64,000 nucleotides of DNA from Dehalobacter sp. DCM. Lineage in GTDB: Bacteria; Bacillota; Desulfitobacteriia; Desulfitobacteriales; Syntrophobotulaceae. The notes beneath the pieces were generated by a model. It ran no database searches. It was not told the origin of the DNA and saw only the letters and a program-made list of their open reading frames with translations. The translations under genes and the position numbers were made by a program. The stretch is from positions 234,001 to 298,000 of the forward strand of contig NZ_CP092282.1 in NCBI RefSeq assembly GCF_024972775.1, in the 5' to 3' direction. Positions within the stretch are counted from its first letter, which is position 1. Every line of letters starts with the position of its first letter. Positions 40,797 to 49,400 of this stretch are shown here, in pieces.

Positions 40797-41277
40797 AGAA
40801 TTTGAGAACGTACAAAATCCAGCGCTAGGTGCATATATAATATGGAATTTTTCAAGGGGTTATTACGAATACAACTCTTCATTTATACCATTTCAATTAT
40901 TTTTTGTTGTGCTACCAATTATTTTTAGAGCCGATTTAGTCGATATTATTACATCAACGCAAAAACAATCAGGGTTAAGATATTTTGCAGATAAGTTCCT
41001 TACTACTAAAGTATTAAAAAATGATATGGTTTCTCATATACATAAGGCTAGTGAAGGGACAAAACTTCTTACATTAAAGTCACTGCAAATTGCAATTCAT
41101 GCTAATCTCATTTCGTTAGATGCAGAAAGTGCATTACTATTCCCAATAACTATTTCTGAAAAGAAAAGTGAATCTGCCTCCGTAATACGGTTAGGAAAGG
41201 CAGCTGAAAAACTAGGTAACTGGTGTGCAAGATTAACTATGCACGAAATATCTCAAATATTGAAAGTGAGGTTTTAG
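40780..41277 (+). CDS. ABC-3C middle component
   Basis: This is a 165-residue helical protein between effector and ATPase, the place of the middle component in ABC-three-component systems. It starts NVQNPALGAYIIWNFSRGYY and contains VLPIIFRADLVDIITSTQKQ and FADKFLTTKVLKND. This resembles middle components that open with an N-P-A-L-G-A/AxxL block. ATG 40780 overlaps the effector gene; one base separates its stop codon from the next ATG. It likely links the ATPase to the effector. Confidence 0.78.
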   Translation: MGNLSKEFENVQNPALGAYIIWNFSRGYYEYNSSFIPFQLFFVVLPIIFRADLVDIITSTQKQSGLRYFADKFLTTKVLKNDMVSHIHKASEGTKLLTLKSLQIAIHANLISLDAESALLFPITISEKKSESASVIRLGKAAEKLGNWCARLTMHEISQILKVRF

Positions 41278-41278
41278 C

Positions 41279-43249
41279 ATGGATTTTCAAATAAAAAAGT
41301 TGATTTTATGGCCTAAAAAGCAAGAATACGATTTTAAAGAAATTGAATTTGAACTAAATCAAATCAACATTATTACTGGTGCTTCCAGAACGGGAAAATC
41401 TGCTATAATACCGATTATCGATTACTGCCTTGGTTCAGGCAGTTGCTATATTCCTGTTAAAACTATTCGTAATGCATGTAGTTGGTTTGGTATATTAATT
41501 TCATCAAATGGAAGTGAAATATTATTAGCAAGAAAAGAACCTGGGCTACAAAAGTCAACGGATGATATGTTTTTAATGGAGGGTAAATCGGTAGAAATAC
41601 CATCGCAAGTGATTAAGAATACTACTAGGCAGAATGTAAAACATTTTTTGGATGAATCGGCTAAATTATCATTTCTAGATATTGAGGCAGATACCAATAA
41701 TCAGTTTTTTGGACGTCCATCATTTAGAGACTTAATGGCATTTTGCTTTCAACCTCAAAATATAGTTGCAAATGCAAATACACTATTCTATAAAGCAGAC
41801 ACCACAGAACATCGAACAAAATTAATTAACATTTTTCCATATATTCTAGGGGCTGTGACACCGGAAATTTTAGCTAAACGTCAACAAATTAACGATCTGA
41901 CAAGAGAATTAAACAGAAAACAAAGAGACTTGCAGAAGCTAAAGGATGTATCTGAGAAGTGGAAGATTGAAATCAACGGATGGGTAAGTCTAGCTAAAGA
42001 GTATGGAATCATTAGCAACCTAAAAACTGATGAATTGGCATTTGATGATCAAGTCAATTTGCTCAAGGAACTAATAAATAAAAATTCTTCAGATGCAAAT
42101 ATTGATAGTGAAAAGATCATTGCTGCTTCACATGAAATGATAGATTTAAGAAAAGAAGAAAGTTCTGTTGCTATGGAATTGACAAAATCAAAAAGTCGTT
42201 ATACAGAGATGTCTCAACTTTTTGATAGTTTGGATACATATAGAAATTCTTTGTCAATTCAAGTAGAACGTTTAAATATTTCAAAATGGCTTCGTTCATT
42301 AAGTGAACAAAGCAGTGCTTGTCCTATTTGTGGAACTACAAATGTTAAGGATGGTGTTCTTGAGCAACTTTATAATAATCTAGAAAAGCTGGAAGATGAA
42401 ACTGGTTATACAAAGGCTATTCCTGCAGCTTTTGAAAGAGAATACGAAAATGTAAAGAAGGAAATAGGCATATTAAGTGAGCGCTTATCAGCAGTACAAA
42501 AAAGAATCAAAATTCAGAGCGAAGTGAAAAATGCATCTGAAAATGAGAAATATACATTAGACGGCATTTCTAGATTTTTGGGTAAGGTTCAATATGCCAG
42601 CGAAACATTTGATTTATTAGGAACAGATAGTGCATTAATAGATGCAATTAATCGAGTGCAGAAGGATTTAGATGACCTAAAAAAACAAGTAGATGAAATT
42701 GCAATTGAAAAAAAGATTGATACCGCTATTAGGACTGTATCATCTAATACTATGAAATTAATTCCTTTACTTGATTCGGAAAGACCTAATGATCCAATAA
42801 AAGTAGATTATAAGAACTTAACAGTAATAGTTTCATCAGATGATGGACGCGATGATTATTTATGGGAAATTGGTAGTGGATCTAATTGGCTTGCATATCA
42901 TATTGCAGCAACATTAGCTTTTCAAATATTCTTTAGTAATACGGCAATGTCATCAGTTCCTAATTTTATTGTTTATGATCAGCCAAGCCAAGTTTATTTT
43001 CCCCAAAAAATAGCTGCTAAAGAAGATGACAAAGAACTTGACCCAACATTGGATGATGAAGATAGGCTTGCTGTAGAAAAAATATTTAAAACTATGGCTT
43101 CTGCAATGGCAATGGCTAATAAACCAGTGCAAATTATAGTATTGGAGCATGCAGATGAAAGTGTATGGGGAAAGGTTGAGAGAGTACATGAAGTATGCGA
43201 ATGGAGAGGCGAAAACCAGAAGTTAATACCAAAAGAATGGATTGATTAA
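41279..43249 (+). CDS. DUF3732 SMC/Rad50-like ATPase of ABC-3C system
   Basis: This is a 656-residue ABC ATPase. Walker A is GASRTGKSAIIPIIDYCLGS near residues 36-55. Long coiled coils at about 195-330 and 360-500 flank a zinc-hook-like ACPICGTTNV near 345. The C-terminal lobe has WEIGSGSNWLAYHIAATLAF (signature region) and a Walker B-like NFIVYDQPSQVYFP, with Asp-Gln in place of Asp-Glu. This is the DUF3732 type known from ABC-three-component conflict systems. It probably senses phage DNA ends or replication structures and releases the effector. Confidence 0.88.
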   Translation: MDFQIKKLILWPKKQEYDFKEIEFELNQINIITGASRTGKSAIIPIIDYCLGSGSCYIPVKTIRNACSWFGILISSNGSEILLARKEPGLQKSTDDMFLMEGKSVEIPSQVIKNTTRQNVKHFLDESAKLSFLDIEADTNNQFFGRPSFRDLMAFCFQPQNIVANANTLFYKADTTEHRTKLINIFPYILGAVTPEILAKRQQINDLTRELNRKQRDLQKLKDVSEKWKIEINGWVSLAKEYGIISNLKTDELAFDDQVNLLKELINKNSSDANIDSEKIIAASHEMIDLRKEESSVAMELTKSKSRYTEMSQLFDSLDTYRNSLSIQVERLNISKWLRSLSEQSSACPICGTTNVKDGVLEQLYNNLEKLEDETGYTKAIPAAFEREYENVKKEIGILSERLSAVQKRIKIQSEVKNASENEKYTLDGISRFLGKVQYASETFDLLGTDSALIDAINRVQKDLDDLKKQVDEIAIEKKIDTAIRTVSSNTMKLIPLLDSERPNDPIKVDYKNLTVIVSSDDGRDDYLWEIGSGSNWLAYHIAATLAFQIFFSNTAMSSVPNFIVYDQPSQVYFPQKIAAKEDDKELDPTLDDEDRLAVEKIFKTMASAMAMANKPVQIIVLEHADESVWGKVERVHEVCEWRGENQKLIPKEWID

Positions 43250-43525
43250 TATCCATATGCATGAAAAAGATAGAATACTGATATTAGTTGAAGGTAATAT
43301 AAAACTTATGTTAGTAGTAGATCACCCAATTTGAGTTTTACTGCTAAGGGAACCACCAGCTTAGCACCTTTTTATCTACTCAAGGGGAAAGATCAAGACA
43401 AGCAATCTTGAACAAAAAACTCGGCATCTTGATAGATAAAAGGGAAAAAATCAAGCATAGCTTCAAGTACATACTGATCGAAATAACAGAGCTTTATAAA
43501 CAATGATTTACAAGAGGAAAACCTT
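43250..43525. other. Gap after ABC-3C operon
   Basis: I see no gene in this AT-rich 276-base gap and no clear terminator. It separates the defence operon from a small orphan gene. Confidence 0.4.
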
Positions 43526-44071
43526 ATGAAAGTATTTTTAGATGAAGCAGGAAATACAGGATGTGTAGATGAATATCAGGATAAAAATTGGTGGTACAGG
43601 TTAGATAATAACTGTATCATTATCAATGATGTTCATTTCAATATCCATTCATATTATGAAAACTTAAAGATTTTCACAGAAGAAAATATTGGAGATAAGG
43701 AAGCGTTAATTGAGATTACAAACTCAATTATGTCGCACCTTATAACACTAGCCGAAAAAGTGATTGGCTTATATAATGAATACCTGAATGGAACTAAAAC
43801 AGAAGAAACCCTTGTTAAAGATATGGAAGCAGTTATTCCTTCAATTGATAAGTATTATTTTGAAGAAACTGATCTCGCTATACCCCCAATTGAGCTAAAA
43901 GAGTGGAGTCAGTGTTGCTCAAATTTATCTGCTACAATACACGATTTCACCTTGTTCTATAACAAGAGGTATTTGTCAACCAGAACAACTGATAATAGGA
44001 TTGCGTGTATGAATATAACGGTAAGTAGATATTATGAGGATTTAGAAGCGCTTAAAAAAACTGGGTTATGA
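43526..44071 (+). CDS. Unknown protein with DUF3800-like start
   Basis: This 181-residue AT-rich gene begins MKVFLDEAGNTG, the hallmark start of DUF3800 proteins (FLDESGNTG, a predicted RNase H-like nuclease). The rest (NIHSYYENLKIFTEENIGDK, then helices) does not continue as DUF3800. It is either a diverged member or a chimera formed by deletion. ATG 43526 follows AAGAGGAAAACCTT. Its position next to the ABC-3C operon suggests a link to defence, but no function can be given. Confidence 0.6.
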   Translation: MKVFLDEAGNTGCVDEYQDKNWWYRLDNNCIIINDVHFNIHSYYENLKIFTEENIGDKEALIEITNSIMSHLITLAEKVIGLYNEYLNGTKTEETLVKDMEAVIPSIDKYYFEETDLAIPPIELKEWSQCCSNLSATIHDFTLFYNKRYLSTRTTDNRIACMNITVSRYYEDLEALKKTGL

Positions 44072-44437
44072 TTAATGCCGGAATAATAATCGGTATTGCG
44101 GTTTAAAAATCAAAAAAAACAGCTATTTGTATCGAATAAAGCCTTCAAGAAGTCAACACGCTTTTGAAGGTTTTATTGCTTACAAATTACTTGGGTTGTA
44201 AAGCAAAATGTAGCTACTAATTCGACGAAAAAAAGCCTGCAACAGGCTATGGTTTCGGAATATACCCGGCCGCCAAGGGGATACCAGACTGGTACGGCAT
44301 CTTCGCTGGTGCTATAATAGGGCTAAATTAGGGAAACCGTTGAAACAACAGGGTTTTCACTGATTAAGCCCTATTTTTTTACGCCCTTTTTAGGGCACAA
44401 AAATTAGCAATCTAAAATAAAAAGGAGGAAAGAGCAG
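44072..44437. other. Presumed left border of ICE-B
   Basis: This is non-coding with a long imperfect hairpin at 44317-44380. Just before it a short open stretch reads GYGFGIYPAAKGIPDWYGIF and ends AGAIIGLN-stop. That looks like the C-terminal end of some protein cut by insertion, but I do not recognise it. The base composition rises again after this point. Confidence 0.4.
44317..44380 (+). terminator. Long imperfect hairpin with T-run before parA
   Basis: ATAGGGCT (44317-44324) pairs with AGCCCTAT (44367-44374), and inside it GGGAAACC roughly pairs with GGGTTTTC. Seven T residues follow. It insulates the parA operon from upstream transcription or marks the element end. Confidence 0.6.
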
Positions 44438-45223
44438 ATGTGCAAAATAATTACGGTTGCAAATCAGAAAGGTGGTGTATCAAAAACAACTAGTGTTCGC
44501 AACCTGGCCTACTCCCTTGGGGAGTTAGGCCTTCGTGTTTTGGCGGTTGACTATGATCCCCAGTCCAATTTATCAGCTTCCCTTGTGTTGGAAGATACCC
44601 ATGAAATTGGCACAACGATAGCAAATTTAATGACAATGGCAATGGATGAGGAAAAACTGCCGTCTAAGAGTGAGTATGTTTACCGGCGTGGGAAACTTGA
44701 CTTTATCCCCAATGACATCCATTTGTCGGTTGTCGAATCCAATCTGCGGTTGGAGATGGGAAGCGAAAAATTGCTTTTCAACATTCTTGAGCCTTTGTGT
44801 AAGGACTATGACTATATCCTCATTGATACAAATCCCTCCCTTGGCCCGCTGACAATCAACGCCCTTTCCGCAGCAGACAGCGTTCTCATTACAATCAACC
44901 CTGAGTTTTACGCAACCATAGGGCTCCAGGATCTGACCAAGACCATTCTGAAAATAAAACGCAGGATTAACCCTAAAATTGAATTTGAGGGTATCCTTAT
45001 GACCATGTGCGATATGCAGACAAATCTGCACAAAGAAGTCAGCGCGGAAGTGAATGAAGCATACCGGGGAGGCATGAGAGTTTTCAAGACCTCCATTCCT
45101 CGCTCCATCAGGGTGGGCGAAGCAAACCGCTGCGGAATGAGCATCATGGAATACGACCCCAAATCCAAAGCCGGACTTGCATACATGGAATTTGCAAAGG
45201 AGTTGAGTGGGTATGCCGGATAG
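44438..45223 (+). CDS. parA: ParA/Soj family partition ATPase
   Basis: This is a 261-residue P-loop ATPase. The deviant Walker A is NQKGGVSKTT (residues 9-18) and the second block is VLAVDYDPQSNLSASL. YILIDTNPSLGPLTINAL supplies the Walker B region. It separates or stabilises the circular form of ICE-B with the ParB partner just downstream. ATG 44438 follows AAAGGAGGAAAGAGCAG. The end overlaps the parB start. It is the first gene of ICE-B. Confidence 0.93.
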   Translation: MCKIITVANQKGGVSKTTSVRNLAYSLGELGLRVLAVDYDPQSNLSASLVLEDTHEIGTTIANLMTMAMDEEKLPSKSEYVYRRGKLDFIPNDIHLSVVESNLRLEMGSEKLLFNILEPLCKDYDYILIDTNPSLGPLTINALSAADSVLITINPEFYATIGLQDLTKTILKIKRRINPKIEFEGILMTMCDMQTNLHKEVSAEVNEAYRGGMRVFKTSIPRSIRVGEANRCGMSIMEYDPKSKAGLAYMEFAKELSGYAG

Positions 45224-46223
45224 ACCTGCACCGAAACGGATTAAATCAATGGACGAACTGCTTATGGCAGTGGAACCGGAGGGTCAAGCAACCGATATAA
45301 AAAACGGTGTAGTCCGCCTGAAGTTTACTGAGGTGGACCCATACCCCAATCATCCTTTTCGCTTGTACAGCGGTGAGCGTTTGGATGATATGGTTGCAAG
45401 CATCAGCAATTATGGCATCCTGACCCCAATGATTGCCCGCACCAAGGATAACGGAAGATATGAAATGCTTGCAGGGCACAACCGCATGAACGCCGGCACA
45501 CTGGCAGGACTTGACGAAGGCGAATTTATTATCAAGGAAAACCTGTCGGATGAGGAAGCATGGATGTATGTCATCGAAACCAATGTCATGCAGCGTTCCT
45601 TTGCCGATATGCTGCCGTCTGAAAAGGCGGCAGTGCTTACTTTACGGCATTCAAAAATGTTCTCGCAAGGCAAGCGCAATGACATTATCGCAGAGCTTAA
45701 AATGCTTGAAAATCCGCAGTACATCAAGGGAAAATCGACTTCTCCCCTAATAGGGGAAAAGTTGCACAGCGATGTTCAGTTGGGCATTGAATATGGCTTG
45801 TCAAAAAACTCCGTATCGCGATTATTACGGATTGATAAATTGAACGAAGCGTTGAAAGGACGTGTTGATACTTCCGAAATAGGAGTTTACCCTGCCGTCG
45901 CCCTCTCCTACCTTGCCGAAGCGGAACAGCAGGAAATTGAAAAGGTGCTGTCCGAAAATGAATTCAAAGTGGATATGAAAAAGGCGGAAATGCTCAGAAG
46001 CTACTCCGAAAGCAGCATACTGAACGAGAAAACCGCCTATCAAATCCTTTCGGGTGAAATCAATAAAAAGCCGAAATCAACCACACCACCCCCTGTCAAA
46101 ATCAAGCACAAGGTCTATTCCAAGTATTTCCCCGCAGACACAAAAGCAAGCGAGATCGAAAGAATCGTTGACGAGGCCCTCGAATGGTATTTTTCCAACA
46201 AGGTAAAAGAGGAGACGGCTTAA
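45207..46223 (+). CDS. parB: ParB/Spo0J family partition protein
   Basis: This 338-residue protein has the ParB nuclease/CTPase domain: VDPYPNHPFRLYSGERLDDM, YGILTPMIAR, YEMLAGHNRMNAG (the GxxRxxA-like box). A helix-turn-helix follows near 185-210 (LGIEYGLSKNSVSRLLRID). It binds parS-like sites and ParA. GTG 45207 and ATG 45213 are possible starts and both overlap parA. It ends two bases before the zinc-ribbon gene. Confidence 0.92.
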   Translation: MGMPDRPAPKRIKSMDELLMAVEPEGQATDIKNGVVRLKFTEVDPYPNHPFRLYSGERLDDMVASISNYGILTPMIARTKDNGRYEMLAGHNRMNAGTLAGLDEGEFIIKENLSDEEAWMYVIETNVMQRSFADMLPSEKAAVLTLRHSKMFSQGKRNDIIAELKMLENPQYIKGKSTSPLIGEKLHSDVQLGIEYGLSKNSVSRLLRIDKLNEALKGRVDTSEIGVYPAVALSYLAEAEQQEIEKVLSENEFKVDMKKAEMLRSYSESSILNEKTAYQILSGEINKKPKSTTPPPVKIKHKVYSKYFPADTKASEIERIVDEALEWYFSNKVKEETA

Positions 46224-46224
46224 A

Positions 46225-46416
46225 ATGACAAGAAATGTCTTGACCTGTGTGAAATGCGGAGGCAATGACTTTGAGGTATCCTACGGCACAGACTGCTCCC
46301 GTGACGAAAAAGGAAATGAAAATTGGGAGCTGGCGCTGGTCTGCAACCACTGTGGCTACTTGACAACCGTAGCCCGCACCAGAGGATATATAGCGGAAAT
46401 CGAGCCTGTCAACTAA
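46225..46416 (+). CDS. Small zinc-ribbon protein
   Basis: This 63-residue protein has two Cys pairs, CVKCGGNDFEVSY and CNHCGYLTTVAR, forming a zinc ribbon. There is a single base between the parB stop and its ATG. It may be a small regulator or a DNA/RNA-binding helper. The stop is followed by the GAGGAGGTGA site of the giant gene. Confidence 0.75.
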   Translation: MTRNVLTCVKCGGNDFEVSYGTDCSRDEKGNENWELALVCNHCGYLTTVARTRGYIAEIEPVN

Positions 46417-46430
46417 GAGGAGGTGAAATT

Positions 46431-49400
46431 TTGAGAAAGGATGAAAGACTGAGGACGGTCTATGAAACCATAGCGCCCCACATTACCCGTACCGAGAGCG
46501 CATGGCGGGATTATCTCGGTTTTGCGGCACGGTTTTATAAATACAGCTTTGACAACGCCCTGCTGGTGTACGCGCAAAATCCAAACGTCACCATGCTTGC
46601 CACTACACCGATATGGAACAGATTCGGCAGATACATCGATAAAGGCGCAACAGGACTGGCGGTCTGCGAGTATGACAAGGCCAGGCTGACCATTAAGCAC
46701 CTGTTTGATATCTCTCAGACCCATGGCCGGGAAATCATACCGACAAACTGGCAGCTTGATGATAAGATGAAAACAGAGCTGACCAGCCGTCTTTCCTATG
46801 CTCACAATCTTACATCCTCCGGTTTTGGCGAGTGCCTGAACCAATTGGCGGAAGAAGCGGTTGACGAGCGCCTGGACGATTATCTGCAAGATTTTGACTT
46901 TGACCTTGAAGGCCACCTGTTTTCACAGTTGCCCCAGGACGGATTGCTCAGTCAAATCCAGGAGATCGTCAAAGACAGCGTAACCTACTTTATCGGCAAG
47001 CGATGCAGCCTTGCAGATGGTGAAATCCATACCGGCGACGGGATGATCACCATTGCCCATTTCGACAGCATTCCGTTGATTGCAAGGCTCGGATACACCG
47101 TGACCGATATCTCCAAAGGCATACTTCTGGAAATAGAACGGACAATCAGAATAATTGAACAGGAAAAGAGGATGACACATGAGCAAAATCGAGATGAACT
47201 ACACCGAGAAGGACGGAGTGCTGCTCCCGAACCTTCAAATCTCCAACAACAGCGAGGACGACAGCCAACCCCTGGGCAAGTACGGCAGAATGGCGATGGA
47301 ATACCTGCACAAAAACCATCCTCAGCGGTTTATGATTTTGAAAATGGATGGCACGCTGATGGGGATAATGCACCGGGTCCACAGGGAAGCGGTGGAGAAA
47401 ATCGAATACATCACCCAGCAGATGCTGGAGGCCGAACCGATGCCGGCAACGGAGGACATCCTGGAGAAGACCCGCCATCTGAACAGCTTGCGGTCGGCAG
47501 CGGAGGAAATCGTGCTGAACGAGATCATATTCAAAGCGAGGTAAGCCCGCCGCCCCCAAATAATCAAAAGGCAGAGCCGCCCGAAAGCGAACAGGAGTCG
47601 CCGTCGGATGGCTCTTTTTTTATGCCAAAGGCACAGGTTGAGGCAGCGAGACAGACTGGACGAAAAGCATCCTATATAAATGTAGAATACACGGATGAAC
47701 AGGTACGGGAATATTACGAAGACATTTTAAAAAGCACCGATCTCTATCCTCTTGAAATGTATGAGAAAATTCAGGAGCTCTTTACGGACAACATGCCTCT
47801 TGAAGACAAGGCGGTCGCCCTATCCAAAATTTACGAGGACTACGGCAACGCGGAATATCAGGCGGACGTATTGCTGAAAACCACTCACCGGGGTGCGGAC
47901 GGGATGTCGTTTTCCTTCGGGAACGGTGATACACACATGCCATGGCACACCATCGCCCACATCATAGAAGTCCTTATGGACGAAGGCGAATATCCGGCGC
48001 CTATCCCGGAGGAAAGCCTTGCGGACAGAATCGGTGACTTCAACATCCCCGATGAGATTGATGAAATGCCCATTGCAGACGAGAATACTTCTCCCATCGC
48101 CCAGGAAAAAGATGAACCAAGCGAGCAGGAGCTGTATGCCTGTGTGGATAGGTATCTTTGCAATACGCAAATCGTGTATAAAGGCTGGCATGGTGAAATA
48201 GCGGCGGAGCTTGCCAATGATAATGAAATAGATGAATATCTGATGGCCGACTATTTCCGGGACCTGGATGAACGCGAAACGCGGATTGATGATCACATTG
48301 TCACCTGTTTTGTGGAGGATAACGGCGTTGAATTTCAGATTGACCGCTATGATGTCGCATTGTCCTGGACGGAGCTTGCTAAAAAGATAAGGACCCTAAT
48401 CGAAATTGGCGCTTTCCCCGTGCCGAAAACCGTAGATATAAAAAAAGAGGGACAGCCACCATTGATCAATGTCCTGGTGGTGGAGCCGGAGAAAAAGCCC
48501 TGTCTCACCGCCATTCCAAGAGGAAGCAATGCCTTGCAGGAAAAAGTCGGCGGACGGATTACCACCCTTAAAATCGGGGACGGCATAGATGCTGTCTGCG
48601 CTGAGGATGCCGGCTTTGAAACCACACCCATCAACCGTATGATAAACGGCCAGCCTATCTTCGGCACCTTTGTTGTGGCAAGGGTGAACTACAATACAGG
48701 TGAATATGAATCTCTGCAAGAGGCCGACATCCAAAAGTACATGACAGAACTCGCCACCCCGCTTGTAGACATTACCAGACTGGTTGCGGAGTATGAGGAA
48801 ATAGAAGCCACGCAGGAAGATACCGCGCAGGATATTGAAGCGATGGGCTTTTATCCCCCGCAGCTAGGTTATGAGGAAGACCCTAATGTCCGAGGCAGTG
48901 CTAACTTTACACAAATTGAGGGCAACCCCAGGTTTGACGAAACAGAACCCTTTGTCCCAAAGCCTGTAGCTAATCAGCAGATGACCCTGTTCGATATAGA
49001 AGCTATCCCGAAGGACAGGGAAGCGGAATTGATTGAATATGTGCTGCTGGAGGGCAGCTTAATCGTCGGAGGCAAACAGCGTGTCTATGAATTTGCCATG
49101 ACCCGGCCCACCGGTTCTGCCTTTGAAAAAATGTTAAAGAACGAATACGGCATTGGCGGCCATACCGTCGGCAAGCATGGCATCGGTTTTGAAAACCATA
49201 ACAGCAAGGGGATCGTGTTTGACTGGACCGATGATAAAGGAGAAAAGCACGAGACCAAAATCACCTGGATTCGGGCAGCTATTGGCATTCAAAGGCTCAT
49301 AGATCAGGGACGGTATATCGGAAACCCCACACCCGCTCGTACAGTTGAGACTGAGAAACCCGATGAAGATAAAGAAATCGATTCCCATATCTTTTTTAAT

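Noticed and set aside
39090-44437. Attachment-site direct repeats flanking the ABC-3C island
   Set aside because: By eye I could not find a convincing shared core between 39090-39300 and 44080-44437; only AT-rich chance matches.
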